Source of the DNA: SZUA-368 sp028533045 | Lineage (GTDB): Bacteria > Spirochaetota > Spirochaetia > DSM-2461 | Assembly: GCA_050031985.1 (NCBI GenBank) | Contig: JBNAIG010000035.1 | Coordinates: 1-64,000 of the forward strand | Direction: 5' to 3' | DNA: 64,000 bases | Shown: one piece after another, positions 49,361 through 58,606 of the stretch | How the letters are laid out: every line of letters starts with the position of its first letter | How positions within the stretch are numbered: the stretch's first letter is position 1 | Made by a program: the position numbers and the translations under genes | The notes under the pieces: model-generated | The model's input: the letters and a program-made list of their open reading frames with translations, nothing else | What the model was told of the DNA's origin: nothing | The model's database searches: none

Positions 49361-50247
49361 TTCAGAGGCCTGTGATTCAGGCGTTTGATCTCTTTGTTCC
49401 GGCGGTCTATGAAACTTTCCAGTTCCAGGCCGCCGGCCCATTTATAAAAGCGTTCCATAATATAATCCACCGCTCGGGGGGAAAGGTGGCTCAAGTCCTC
49501 CCCATACCAGCGGTAATCGCGCAGTTCGTCCATGACAATCTCATAGGAGGGGAAGTACTCCATCCAGTCATAGTTACCAGACAGTTCTTCACAAAGGCAT
49601 CGGAGAATGGCCTTGGAATAGGAATTTTCCCGGGCGTCATTTCGTAAATGTCTGACCGGGCTTACGGTAAGAATAATTTGTACCGAAGGATTTATCTCTT
49701 TGAGAAACTTCAATGACTCTTCCAGTTTGGGCTGGGCTAGTTTTTCTTCCCATTTTTGAAAATTATCCCGTTCAAAAACAGAGATGTCACACCTGTGACA
49801 ATTATTCACAACCCGCTTGTTTTCCCTTAATCGATAGGCCCAGGCCGTCCCCAGAGTAATGATAATATAGTCTGTCGAGAGGAGCTCTTTATGGCCCTCA
49901 TCAATTAAATCCCCATAATGTTTTACCGCTTCATCTAATGAAAGATCCCCCGAACAGGAACGGGAAGAGTGGAAGTCAAAATGACGCCATTTGCCGTTTT
50001 GTAAAAAGGGTTCTAAACTTAACTTTTTATTCAAGAGTGAATCGAAGCAATGGGCCAGACTTAGGGGATTGTAGATGGTGCCAAAAGGAGAGAGGCTATT
50101 GGGTAAGTCCAGGGATTTATAACGAGTAGCCAACTCTTCGGCAAAGCAGGAACCAAAGAACATAAGCTTGGATTCAGGACTTATGGTAAAGGGAGCTTTG
50201 GGAAAACGAACGGGGGTATAGCTTTTCTTCCAGAAGTTATCGCTCAT
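49357..50247 (-). CDS. GSCFA domain protein
   Basis: A 296-residue protein of the GSCFA family, related to SGNH/GDSL hydrolases. The name-giving motif is at 31-40 (FFGSCFAEEL). Further family elements are LSPFGTIYNP, DYIIITLGTAWAYR, VQIILTVSPVRHLRND and YFPSYEIVMDELRDYRWYGEDLSHLS, where the last His would complete a catalytic site. Substrate unknown, possibly an acyl ester on an envelope glycan. Its ATG overlaps the mgtE stop codon (ATGA), so it is the last gene of the minus-strand operon running down from 53.2 kb. Confidence 0.88.
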   Translation of the reverse strand: MSDNFWKKSYTPVRFPKAPFTISPESKLMFFGSCFAEELATRYKSLDLPNSLSPFGTIYNPLSLAHCFDSLLNKKLSLEPFLQNGKWRHFDFHSSRSCSGDLSLDEAVKHYGDLIDEGHKELLSTDYIIITLGTAWAYRLRENKRVVNNCHRCDISVFERDNFQKWEEKLAQPKLEESLKFLKEINPSVQIILTVSPVRHLRNDARENSYSKAILRCLCEELSGNYDWMEYFPSYEIVMDELRDYRWYGEDLSHLSPRAVDYIMERFYKWAGGLELESFIDRRNKEIKRLNHRPLN

Positions 50248-51596
50248 AACTTAAGTACCAGCCGGGCGATTTCATAATAGATGGTCAAACCGCATACATC
50301 GATGACCGTAGACATCAGGGGACCTGCTGCCACAGTGGGATCAAAGCCCAGGCGGTGAATAACCATGGGTACAAGACATCCCAGGAGGGTGGCAAAAAGA
50401 ACCACACAGGAGAGAGCGGACGCGATAGTAAGGGCTTCCAATAATTCAAGCCCCGGAGGAAGGTAAAGACTTCTCAGGAAGATAACGCCACCTGTGGCTA
50501 ACCCAATAATGAAGGCTACGAAGAGTTCTTTGAACAGGACTTTACCCAAATCACGAAACTTTAATTCTCCGGTGGCTAACCCGCGTATCATTAAGGTAGA
50601 TGACTGAGTACCCGTATTACCGCCTGTTTGGGTTATTACCGGTACAAAGAGGGTGAGGAAGAGAGCCGTTACTGTCAATTCCGAATAACCGTCCAGCACA
50701 TTGGTCGTGATGGTACCGGCCAGAAGCAGGATGATAAGCCAGGGAAGACGCTTTAGGACTAAGCCAAAGACGGAGGTTTCCAGGTAGCTATCGGTGTTCC
50801 CGCCCATGGCGCCCATCTTATAGATATCCTCGGTCTGTTCCTCCCGAATAACGTCTATCACATCGTCAAAGGTCACAATCCCCAGGAGGCGTAGTTGATC
50901 ATCCACTACGGGTATGGCAAGGAAGTCGTTATCTTCCAGTACGCGGGCCGCATCTTCCTGGTCGGTTTCATCTTTTACATAGATAACATTACGCTCCATA
51001 AGATCGCCCACTGTTTCGTTGTTTTCCGCCGAGAGCAGCTGTCTTAAAGAGATGACGCCAATCAGCCTTTTAAAGCCGTCCACCACATAGAGGTAGTAGA
51101 TCGTTTCCAGTTTATCCGCCATATCGCGCCGGACAAAACTAATGGCCTGTTCCACGGTAATTTCCGCCCGGAGCGCTCCGTAACGGGGGGTCATAATTCC
51201 CGCCGCATCGTCCTCGTCGTAACGAAGAAGAAACTCGATTTCCCGTCTCGAATCTTCCGTTAGGTTGGACCAGAGATTCTCCCGGACATCGCTTGAGACT
51301 GACTGAATCAAGTCAGCCAAATCATCGGGCTCCATATAAAGGAGGAGGTCCTTGGTTAATTGTTCGGAAAGTCCTTCCAAAAGGAATTCCTGATCGGAAT
51401 GATTCAGTTCGGCCATAAGGGCGGAACGGGTTTCCTGGTCAATAATAAGAAACAATTGCAGGGTCTGTTCCGATGTAAGTGAGTCCCAGAGTTCTTCCAG
51501 TTCCGCAGGGGATAGCTCCCTAAGGCTATTGGCGATGGCCCCGTTTTTCAAAGGGTCGTCCATGTATTCACTGATGTTCTCAAGAAGCTTTTCCAC
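50244..51596 (-). CDS. mgtE: MgtE-type magnesium transporter
   Basis: A 450-residue channel/transporter. The N-terminal helical superhelix domain (about 1-130, full of L-L-x-E-L/D-L repeats), two CBS domains (about 135-255, IGVISLRQLL and LGIVTFDDVIDVI), and five membrane helices (about 280-450) with GGNTGTQSSTLMIRGLATGE, the signature of the pore region. MgtE moves Mg2+ into the cytoplasm and is gated by Mg2+ bound to the CBS region. The length is normal. It lies 11 bases after murB on the same strand. Confidence 0.95.
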   Translation of the reverse strand: MEKLLENISEYMDDPLKNGAIANSLRELSPAELEELWDSLTSEQTLQLFLIIDQETRSALMAELNHSDQEFLLEGLSEQLTKDLLLYMEPDDLADLIQSVSSDVRENLWSNLTEDSRREIEFLLRYDEDDAAGIMTPRYGALRAEITVEQAISFVRRDMADKLETIYYLYVVDGFKRLIGVISLRQLLSAENNETVGDLMERNVIYVKDETDQEDAARVLEDNDFLAIPVVDDQLRLLGIVTFDDVIDVIREEQTEDIYKMGAMGGNTDSYLETSVFGLVLKRLPWLIILLLAGTITTNVLDGYSELTVTALFLTLFVPVITQTGGNTGTQSSTLMIRGLATGELKFRDLGKVLFKELFVAFIIGLATGGVIFLRSLYLPPGLELLEALTIASALSCVVLFATLLGCLVPMVIHRLGFDPTVAAGPLMSTVIDVCGLTIYYEIARLVLKL

Positions 51597-51607
51597 GGCT
51601 TACTCCT

Positions 51608-52558
51608 TTAGTTCCAGTCACCCACTCGGAGAACTTCCGGTTCAAGATAAAAACCGGTTTGTTCCTTAACTTTATTTTGCACTTCAATTATGAGGCGGGA
51701 GATATCCTCCGATGAGGCTCCCTCTCTATTTATCAGGATATTCCCGTGCCAGTCCGACACGGAGGCCCCTCCCAAGCTTAAGCCTTTAAGACCGCATTCA
51801 TCAATAATCTGCCCCGAAGGTTTACCAAAATCCCGGTTGTTTTTAAAAGTGGATCCTGCCGAGGGTGCCCTAAAGTGTCCTTTCTCTCTCCGGCTTAGGG
51901 CAATTTCATTCATTTTTGATGAAATTGACGATTTTTCACCGGGACTCAGTCGAAAGGCCCCTTTTAAAATAATAAGGCCCTCTTCCTGGAAAGGAGAGAT
52001 TTTATAGGCCCAATCGGCCTTATTAAAGGGAATGCGTTTCACTTTGTGGTCCAGGGTTAGTACTTCGGCCCAGTCAAAGATATCGGCCACTTCCGCCCCG
52101 TAACAGCGGGCGTTCATATAGAGGGCACCCCCGACAGATCCGGGGAGGCGGCTCAGAAATTCCAATCCGGAGAGAGACCGCTCCAGAGCTTCGCTTACCA
52201 TGGCATTAACCGATAAACCGGCCCCGCAGATAAGGGTATTATCCTCTTGCTTAACGGTGGCCATTTTCTCCATGGAAAGAGTAATCCCCTTAATGCCTTT
52301 GTCGGAAACAAGAATATTCGCACCGCCCCCCAGAATAAAGAGGGGAATGTTTTTTTCTGCACAGAGGGTTCGGACAATAAGAATATCTTCCAGGGATTCG
52401 GGTATAACCAGGGTTTCGGCCGGACCGCCGGACTTAAAGGTACAGCGGTTCTTCATGGGTGCGTCAAGGAGGATTTGCCCGCTAAAGGGGGACTTTTTTA
52501 GGTATTCGGCGGGACTATTCACGGGCCCATCATAACTTTGAATTGAGTCGGGGGTCAA
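51608..52558 (-). CDS. murB: UDP-N-acetylenolpyruvoylglucosamine reductase
   Basis: A 316-residue cytosolic FAD enzyme that reduces the enolpyruvyl group to make UDP-N-acetylmuramic acid for peptidoglycan. FAD-binding elements FILGGGANILVSDKGIKG (about 79-96) and SRLPGSVGGALYMNA are followed by RREKGHFRAPSAGSTFKN with the proton-donor Ser and by IIDECGLKGLSLGGASVS. This is the type I/II short form. The start is TTG overlapping the stop of the preceding DUF2161 gene (TTGA), with GGAAG upstream. Confidence 0.94.
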   Translation of the reverse strand: MTPDSIQSYDGPVNSPAEYLKKSPFSGQILLDAPMKNRCTFKSGGPAETLVIPESLEDILIVRTLCAEKNIPLFILGGGANILVSDKGIKGITLSMEKMATVKQEDNTLICGAGLSVNAMVSEALERSLSGLEFLSRLPGSVGGALYMNARCYGAEVADIFDWAEVLTLDHKVKRIPFNKADWAYKISPFQEEGLIILKGAFRLSPGEKSSISSKMNEIALSRREKGHFRAPSAGSTFKNNRDFGKPSGQIIDECGLKGLSLGGASVSDWHGNILINREGASSEDISRLIIEVQNKVKEQTGFYLEPEVLRVGDWN

Positions 52559-53247
52559 TTGCTTCCTTCCTCTAACAGGGCAGTCACTTCACCGTACTGT
52601 CCCAGCGCTTTACGGCCGCTCCTGTCCAGTTCATATATGCCCCGTTCCACACGGTTGAACCAGCCGTAGTGATTATGGGCCAGAATAGATTGGGTTTTAG
52701 CCCCGCAGCCCATCTCTCTAAGCCTTTTGGGGGAAAGGGGACCATGGCTATTCAGAAACCAGGCAATACGAATGGCCTCTTGTTTATAAGTGCTAATCCT
52801 TTTGTCCGTGGCAGCACTCCCCCCCTGATTAAACTCTCCGTACCGCCCGTCAATTTCCCGGATAATCATATCCCTCCGCCGCCGGGCCATACGTTCTTTA
52901 TAAGGCTGAGGATGGAGAACGACTTCGACCCGGGAGCTCTTCTTTAAAAAGCGAACCAAAATCAGTCCTACTTCCAACCGACGTAATAGGGCTTTCATGT
53001 TCTTATAGTTGGGAGGCATCTTTCCGCTGCCCGTGACGGGAATCGCCACATACACAGAGGGTGTCAACCTTTTCCTGTCCACGGCCTGATAAACCAGGGA
53101 GAGGGAGAAGCGGACTTTCAACTCCACGATGATGAGTTCCTCCTCCTTACGGGCGGTGAGATCGCAGTTTTTTACTTCCGAGTTGACTTGGTAGCCCTGT
53201 TTTCCCAGGTATTTTGAGAGGGGCGGGAAGAGTTCGGTTTCCTTCAT
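52555..53247 (-). CDS. DUF2161-type protein (PD-(D/E)XK-like plus winged helix)
   Basis: A 230-residue protein of the DUF2161 type. The N-terminal part has a nuclease-like core: GYQVNSEVKNCDLTARKEEELIIVELK, with the D and ExK residues of the PD-(D/E)XK fold. The C-terminal part (about 150-230) looks like a winged helix (AIRIAWFLNSHGPLSPKRLREMG, WFNRVERGIYELDRSGRKAL). Often annotated as a phosphodiesterase, but activity is not proven to my knowledge. It is the first gene of the minus-strand operon with murB, mgtE and GSCFA, overlapping murB by 4 bases. Confidence 0.8.
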   Translation of the reverse strand: MKETELFPPLSKYLGKQGYQVNSEVKNCDLTARKEEELIIVELKVRFSLSLVYQAVDRKRLTPSVYVAIPVTGSGKMPPNYKNMKALLRRLEVGLILVRFLKKSSRVEVVLHPQPYKERMARRRRDMIIREIDGRYGEFNQGGSAATDKRISTYKQEAIRIAWFLNSHGPLSPKRLREMGCGAKTQSILAHNHYGWFNRVERGIYELDRSGRKALGQYGEVTALLEEGSN

Positions 53248-53281
53248 GGGAGCATTTTATCAGAAAAAGTCTATCCTAACA

Positions 53282-53310
53282 TTGCAAAAAGTCTCAAAAA
53301 TAGATATTTT
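53282..53310 (+). promoter_or_regulatory. Candidate promoter of gpmI
   Basis: TTGCAA, 17-base spacer, TATTTT, 29 bases before the gpmI start. The region is AT-rich and other boxes are possible. Confidence 0.35.
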
Positions 53311-53339
53311 TATATTGTATATTATTAAGGAGATATATC

Positions 53340-54995
53340 ATGGTAGAAGCCTTGAAGAAAAATAATTTTTACGGCAAACGGAAAGGACCGGTCGTACTCT
53401 GTATTATGGACGGGGTGGGAATTGGTAAGTACGAAGAGGGAGACGCAGTCAAATCGGCCATTACACAGACTTTGGACGAGATGATGGCCAGCTCTCCCAT
53501 GACCCAGCTTAAGGCCCACGGAACAGCTGTTGGTCTTCCCTCCGACGGGGATATGGGAAACTCCGAAGTAGGCCACAACGCCATTGGATGCGGCCGTGTA
53601 TTTGCTCAGGGTGCCCGTCTGGTTAATGAATCCATCGGCTCCGGTTCCGTTTTTACCGAGGCGGTTTGGCAGAAGCTAACGAAAAACGCCATTGACAATA
53701 AATCAACCCTCCACTTTATCGGTCTTCTTTCCGACGGGGGTGTTCACTCACACATGGATCAGCTCAAGGGCATGATCGAACAGGCCAAGAAAGACGGGGT
53801 TCCCAAGGTAAGGATCCACGCCCTTCTTGACGGCCGGGATGTTGGCCCCACCAGCGCTCTGGAATACTTTGACCCCTTTGCTGAATATTTGGCCGATTTG
53901 TCGGATGACTCCTTTGATGCCTGCATCGCTTCAGGCGGGGGACGAATGGTCATTACCATGGACCGATACGGTGCCAACTGGGGTATGGTAGAGAAGGGAT
54001 GGAAGACCCACGTTTTGGGTGAAGCGAGAACCTTTGCCAGTGCTCACGATGCCATTGTAACTCTCCGTGAAGAAACCGGCGCCCTGGACCAGGACATTCC
54101 TCCCTTTGTTGTGGAAGATGAGTCGGGCAAGCCCGTCGGTTCCATGCAGGATGGAGACAGTGTTATCCTTTTTAACTACCGAGGAGACCGAGCCCTGGAA
54201 ATCTCAATGGCCTTTGATGGGGGCGATGAGTTTAAAGAATTCGACAGAAAGTTCGTTCCCAAGGTAGAGTACGCCGGTCTTATGGAGTACGACGGGGACC
54301 TGCACATTCCCAAGCAGTACCTGGTAAGCCCTCCCAATATCGACAGAACTATGGCAGAATACCTGACAGCCACCGGCGTTAAGCAGTTCTCCATTTCGGA
54401 AACACAGAAGTTTGGCCACGTAACCTACTTTTTTAACGGTAACAAGTCGGGTAAGTTTTCCGAGACTCTGGAAGATTATGTAGAGATTCCCAGCGATGTT
54501 TGTCCCTACGAAGAACGTCCCGCTATGAAGTGTGCCGAAATTACCGACCGTATCCTGGGAGAAATTGAATCGGGCGATTACGACCTGATCAAGCTGAATT
54601 TCCCCAACGGAGATATGGTGGGCCACACCGGTAGCTTTCAGGCCGTTGTTTGTTCCATGGAAGCCATGGACCTTAACATTATGAGACTCAAGAAAGCCAT
54701 TGACGAAGTAGGGGGCGTTCTGATTCTCTCCGCCGACCATGGTAATGCGGACGATATGTACGAACACGATAAAAAGTCAGGCGATGTGAAAATGAAGGAC
54801 GGCAAACCTGTTCCTAAAACATCCCACTCACTGAATCCCGTTCCCTGTATCATTTACGATCCCTCTTTTGACGGCGAGTATGATACAAAGCTGAATGAAG
54901 GACTGGGAATCAGCTCTTTGGCAGCTACCACTCTTAACCTTTTGGGTTTTGAGGCTCCGGAAGATTACGATAAGAGTGTAATTAACCTTAAATAA
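53340..54995 (+). CDS. gpmI: 2,3-bisphosphoglycerate-independent phosphoglycerate mutase
   Basis: A 551-residue alkaline-phosphatase-superfamily enzyme that interconverts 3- and 2-phosphoglycerate in glycolysis with two Mn2+ ions. VVLCIMDGVGIG (Asp24) and GDMGNSEVGHNAIG with the phosphorylated Ser75 form the active site; LLSDGGVHSH, GGRMVITMDRY, FNYRGDRA and ILSADHGNADDM complete the metal and substrate residues. The length is slightly above the usual 510-530. The Shine-Dalgarno site is AAGGAGAT. A terminator follows. Confidence 0.96.
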   Translation: MVEALKKNNFYGKRKGPVVLCIMDGVGIGKYEEGDAVKSAITQTLDEMMASSPMTQLKAHGTAVGLPSDGDMGNSEVGHNAIGCGRVFAQGARLVNESIGSGSVFTEAVWQKLTKNAIDNKSTLHFIGLLSDGGVHSHMDQLKGMIEQAKKDGVPKVRIHALLDGRDVGPTSALEYFDPFAEYLADLSDDSFDACIASGGGRMVITMDRYGANWGMVEKGWKTHVLGEARTFASAHDAIVTLREETGALDQDIPPFVVEDESGKPVGSMQDGDSVILFNYRGDRALEISMAFDGGDEFKEFDRKFVPKVEYAGLMEYDGDLHIPKQYLVSPPNIDRTMAEYLTATGVKQFSISETQKFGHVTYFFNGNKSGKFSETLEDYVEIPSDVCPYEERPAMKCAEITDRILGEIESGDYDLIKLNFPNGDMVGHTGSFQAVVCSMEAMDLNIMRLKKAIDEVGGVLILSADHGNADDMYEHDKKSGDVKMKDGKPVPKTSHSLNPVPCIIYDPSFDGEYDTKLNEGLGISSLAATTLNLLGFEAPEDYDKSVINLK

Positions 54996-55012
54996 TCTGA
55001 ATGAGACCATAG

Positions 55013-55039
55013 AGGCCCGGATTTTGTCCGGGCCTTTTT
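55013..55039 (+). terminator. Rho-independent terminator of gpmI
   Basis: AGGCCCGG (55013-55020) pairs perfectly with CCGGGCCT (55028-55035), with a 7-base loop and a T5 run, 17 bases after the stop. Confidence 0.92.
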
Positions 55040-55075
55040 ATTTATACAAATAAGATCGCAAAGACATCAGGGAAT

Positions 55076-55104
55076 TTGCCATATATACTCTTCTCGCCTA
55101 TAAT
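55076..55104 (+). promoter_or_regulatory. Promoter of the diguanylate cyclase gene
   Basis: TTGCCA, a 17-base spacer and a perfect TATAAT. It lies only 10 bases before the ATG at 55115 and overlaps a longer in-frame start at 55076, which it argues against. Confidence 0.6.
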
Positions 55105-55114
55105 TATAACTATC

Positions 55115-56686
55115 ATGAATAATAAGATGAGATGGAGATTTAAACCTTTTCTCTACTCTTTTTTGGGAATATGCACCTTTACGGTCCTTCTTCTCGTTTT
55201 CTATGCTCAGGCAGCTTATAAAAGACAGGTAGAAGAGATAATCATGACCGAAAAGGCTTCAAAAATTGTTGCAAAAGAGTATATTCATGACTCACTGGCC
55301 CATGTTTATTCCGACCTGGTTTACATTCACGATATCCTCCTAGATGATTTTGAAAATAGCTCAACCACTAAAAATAGCATGCTTCTAAAAAACCTTGTTT
55401 CCTTTAGTTCCAGAAAAGCAATTTATGATCAAATACGTTATCTTGATGCGGAGGGAGAGGAAATAATAAGGATAAACAATACCCCCCAAGGCGGTGTAAT
55501 CGTAGAAGAAAATCTTTTGCAGAATAAGGCGCATCGTTACTATTTTACCAACTCTATTAATCTGGAGAAGGGAAATATTTATATTTCTCCTATGGATTTG
55601 AATATGGAGAATAAAAGACTGGAAGTTCCCTATAAACCAATGTTGAGGTTTGCCCTTCCTCTCATCGGCAGTGAAGATAAACGCTACGGAATTATCATCT
55701 TCAATTATTTAGCCAATGATTTATTAGTAAACTTGCCTAAACATCACAGTCAAAATAGTTATTGTTGTAGGGTCTTGCTTAATGAAGAGGGATTTTGGTT
55801 ATACAGCAGTGTTAATCATAGACTTCCTTTTCGCTTTATGTTCCCCGAAATGGAACAGATTACTTTTTTGGATCACTATCCCCAAGCGGGCAAGACAATA
55901 TATTCCGTTGATGAAGGGGTTGTTGTTACAGATAGGGGGATTTTCATTTGGAATACGATTTATCCGGAACAGGTTACTACGGAATTTTCCCGTGAACCTT
56001 TAAGCGAATCATCTTCCGATAATACTGAATATTTCTGGAAAAACATAAACATGATGGATCGGAGTTATTTAAAGGAGATTCGAAAAGGTTCATATGAAAA
56101 TACATTCCGCTTCCTTCCTCTTATTGTTCTGGGTATTTTATTAATTTCTCTTCTTATTAACTATTTGGTTTCGAAAAATTATCACTATAAAGAACATATA
56201 GAGCATCTGGCCCATTACGATTCCCTTACAGGAATCAATAATCGTGTATTTTTTCTTGATTTAGCAAAAAAGACCCTGGAAATCAGTTCCAGAAAAAAGG
56301 AAAGATCGGCTGTTCTCTTTCTGGACCTTGACGGTTTTAAACCGATAAATGATAACTATGGACACGAAACGGGAGATTATGTACTTAAAATTGTCGCTCA
56401 GAGGCTTAGCAATCGATTAAGACAGTCAGATTTACTCGGCCGCTTTGGGGGAGATGAATTTGTCATACTTCTCTTTGATGTTAAGAGTAAGGAAAATCTC
56501 AAAGAAGTCCTTAGTCAGATAGAACGGGAATTGGAAAAGGATATTGAATCTCAATCCGGACATGTCCAAATTAGTGGCTCCATCGGTTATGCCCTGTTTC
56601 CGGAAAACGGAGAGAGCGTCGAGGAATTAATCGACTATGCCGACAGGGATATGTTTAAGAAAAAGCATATGAGGAAAGGAAGTTAG
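55115..56686 (+). CDS. Membrane diguanylate cyclase (GGDEF)
   Basis: A 523-residue sensor enzyme making cyclic di-GMP. One membrane helix (about 12-32), a periplasmic Cache-like sensory region (about 35-330), a second helix (about 335-355), and a C-terminal GGDEF domain (about 365-520) with SLTGINNRVFF, DLDGFKPINDNYGHETGD and the active site RFGGDEF (445-449). The RxxD inhibitory site (RQSD) lies five residues before it, so product inhibition is expected. No EAL domain. Which of ATG 55115 or 55127 is used is not settled; neither has a Shine-Dalgarno site. Confidence 0.9.
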   Translation: MNNKMRWRFKPFLYSFLGICTFTVLLLVFYAQAAYKRQVEEIIMTEKASKIVAKEYIHDSLAHVYSDLVYIHDILLDDFENSSTTKNSMLLKNLVSFSSRKAIYDQIRYLDAEGEEIIRINNTPQGGVIVEENLLQNKAHRYYFTNSINLEKGNIYISPMDLNMENKRLEVPYKPMLRFALPLIGSEDKRYGIIIFNYLANDLLVNLPKHHSQNSYCCRVLLNEEGFWLYSSVNHRLPFRFMFPEMEQITFLDHYPQAGKTIYSVDEGVVVTDRGIFIWNTIYPEQVTTEFSREPLSESSSDNTEYFWKNINMMDRSYLKEIRKGSYENTFRFLPLIVLGILLISLLINYLVSKNYHYKEHIEHLAHYDSLTGINNRVFFLDLAKKTLEISSRKKERSAVLFLDLDGFKPINDNYGHETGDYVLKIVAQRLSNRLRQSDLLGRFGGDEFVILLFDVKSKENLKEVLSQIERELEKDIESQSGHVQISGSIGYALFPENGESVEELIDYADRDMFKKKHMRKGS

Positions 56687-56710
56687 CACGTTCCTGTTTC
56701 CTCCTCTCCC

Positions 56711-56738
56711 TTGACAGGGCTCCGTTCAAAATGATATT
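56711..56738 (+). promoter_or_regulatory. Candidate promoter of yebC-ruvCAB-queA
   Basis: A perfect TTGACA, a 16-base spacer and GATATT (4/6), 43 bases before the yebC ATG at 56782, which has AAGGAG upstream. Confidence 0.5.
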
Positions 56739-56781
56739 TTTCCAGTTAGATTTTTAATTGAAACTATTCCAAGGAGTTACC

Positions 56782-57525
56782 ATGTCCGGCCACAGTAAAT
56801 GGCATACTATTAAACATAAAAAAGGGGCCCTCGATGCCAAGAGGGGAAAATTATTTACCAAGATTATCAAGGAAATCACAGTTGCAGCCAGAATGGGCGG
56901 TGGTGATCCTGAGGCAAACCCCCGTTTGAGAACTGTTCTTCTTAAGGCCAAATCAGCCAATATGCCCAAAGACAATATCGAACGTGCCATTAAAAAAGGT
57001 ACCGGAGATATGGACGGTGTGGATTATGTTGAACTCCAGTACGAAGCCTATGCCGCTGGCGGTGTCGGCCTTCTTATTGATGCCCTTACGGAAAATAAAA
57101 ATCGAACAGCCGCAGATGTTCGTTCTATCCTGAACAAAAACGGCGGACAGCTTGCTGCCACCGGTGCCGTTTCCTACCAGTTTAACCGGAAGGGAACCAT
57201 TGTATATAGCGCAGAAGGAATCGATTTCGACGCCCTTTTTGAAGCGGCTCTTGAAGCCGGTGCCGACGATGTGGCCGAAGAAGGTGGTATGGTAGAAGTA
57301 ATTACCGATCCCTCCGCCTTTGGTGATGTTCTGGAAGCCCTTCAGGCAGCGGGATTTACCGAAGAAGCCTCCGAAGTGGCCATGGTTCCCGATAATACGG
57401 TTGAACTTGATGCCGAAAAAACCGGTAAGGTTCTTAAGCTGATTGAAAAACTGGAAGATTGTGACGATGTTCAGTCGGTAGCTTCCAATCTGGATGTTCC
57501 GGAAGACTTTGAAATGACCGAGTAA
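56782..57525 (+). CDS. yebC: YebC/PmpR family protein
   Basis: A 247-residue protein starting MSGHSKWHTIKHKKGALDAKRGKLF, split here as SGHSKWHTIKHKKG and AKRGKLFTKIIKEI, the family signature, followed by the typical NPRLRTVLLKAKSANMPKDNIERAI and YEAYAAGG elements. YebC proteins were described as transcriptional regulators and more recently as helpers of ribosomes at proline stretches. ATG at 56782 with AAGGAG is preferred to a start at 56758. Here it directly precedes ruvC, an order common in bacteria. Confidence 0.95.
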   Translation: MSGHSKWHTIKHKKGALDAKRGKLFTKIIKEITVAARMGGGDPEANPRLRTVLLKAKSANMPKDNIERAIKKGTGDMDGVDYVELQYEAYAAGGVGLLIDALTENKNRTAADVRSILNKNGGQLAATGAVSYQFNRKGTIVYSAEGIDFDALFEAALEAGADDVAEEGGMVEVITDPSAFGDVLEALQAAGFTEEASEVAMVPDNTVELDAEKTGKVLKLIEKLEDCDDVQSVASNLDVPEDFEMTE

Positions 57526-58014
57526 ATGCGGGTTTTGGGAATTGACCCCGGATTGGCTTCCGTGGGATGGGGTATTGTTGAATCAAAACAAAATCGCCTC
57601 TCCCACATTGCCCGGGGTACCATTAAAACAGCCAGTAAGGAATCTACTACTTACCGGCTCAAACAAATCTATCAAGAAATACAAACCATTATACAAGAGT
57701 ACAAGCCCGATGAAGCGGCTTTGGAAACTCTTTACTTTGCCAAAAACATTACTTCCGCTTTGCCCGTAGCCCAGGCTCGAGGGGTACAGATCCTTGCCTG
57801 TGCCGATGGCGGATTGCCCATTGGGGAGTATACTCCTTTGGAAATAAAACAAGCCGTAGTGGGGAATGGTAGGGCACAAAAACATCAAGTAGAGCATATG
57901 GTTTATATTCTTCTAGGCCTGAGGGAAAAGGAGAAATCCGACCATGCCACAGATGCCCTGGCCGCTGCTATTTGTCATATAAACAGGGGAGGCGCATTTT
58001 GTGGAATAGTATAA
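57526..58014 (+). CDS. ruvC: Holliday junction endonuclease RuvC
   Basis: A 162-residue RNase H-fold nuclease that cuts four-way DNA junctions made by recombination. VLGIDPGLASVGWG holds the first catalytic Asp (D7), ALETLYFAKN the Glu near 67, and KSDHATDALAAAICH the C-terminal His/Asp pair. The length is normal. The ATG follows the yebC stop without gap, and the end overlaps ruvA by 16 bases, so the genes are translationally coupled. Confidence 0.95.
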   Translation: MRVLGIDPGLASVGWGIVESKQNRLSHIARGTIKTASKESTTYRLKQIYQEIQTIIQEYKPDEAALETLYFAKNITSALPVAQARGVQILACADGGLPIGEYTPLEIKQAVVGNGRAQKHQVEHMVYILLGLREKEKSDHATDALAAAICHINRGGAFCGIV

Positions 58015-58598
58015 AGGGTGTTGTCACCCATATTGGGGCAGAAGTCCTGTATTTGGAAAATAACGGGCTCGAATGGGAAATTGAAGCCTCCGCATCTACC
58101 TTGTCCCGGCTTCCCCGGGATGGCAAGGAAGTTAAGGTTTATACTTACCTTCAGCATAAGGAGGACGGTATGAAACTGTACGGCTTCTCCTCTCCCTCGG
58201 AAAAACAACTCTTTCTTAGTGTTATTGGGGTAAGCGGTGTCGGTCCCAAACTGGGCCTAAAAATTCTCTCAGGAATGAAGCCGGAAGATTTTATTAGTGC
58301 TTTGGACCGGGAAGATGTGGACAGTTTAAGTCGCATCCCCGGATTGGGAAAGAAAACCGCTCAAAAAATTATTCTTCAACTTCGAGGAAAACTGACCGGC
58401 GATGATGAAGCTCCTCTGCCCGCACAAGCAGGCGGTGAGATAATCGAAGCTCTGGCGGCTATGGGCTTTGACAAAAAGCTGGCTGCCCGATCGGTGGGAA
58501 AAATACTGGAATCCCCTGCAATAAAGAAACTTAACGGACAGGACAGGGATCAGGAAGTAATGCGCCTTGCCATCGTAGATCTAAGTTCGGCCGGGTAG
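57999..58598 (+). CDS. ruvA: Holliday junction binding protein RuvA
   Basis: A 199-residue protein that binds Holliday junctions as a tetramer and recruits RuvB. OB-fold domain I (about 1-62: NSIKGVVTHIGAEVLYLENNG), two helix-hairpin-helix motifs (VSGVGPKLGLKILSG and IPGLGKKTAQKIILQL, about 70-135), a flexible linker and C-terminal domain III (about 150-199). TTG at 57999 is chosen because RuvA proteins begin just before N-S-I-K-G and AGGGGAGG lies 6 bases upstream; the longer frame from 57972 lacks such a site. Confidence 0.93.
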   Translation: MWNSIKGVVTHIGAEVLYLENNGLEWEIEASASTLSRLPRDGKEVKVYTYLQHKEDGMKLYGFSSPSEKQLFLSVIGVSGVGPKLGLKILSGMKPEDFISALDREDVDSLSRIPGLGKKTAQKIILQLRGKLTGDDEAPLPAQAGGEIIEALAAMGFDKKLAARSVGKILESPAIKKLNGQDRDQEVMRLAIVDLSSAG

Positions 58599-58606
58599 GG
58601 GGATCC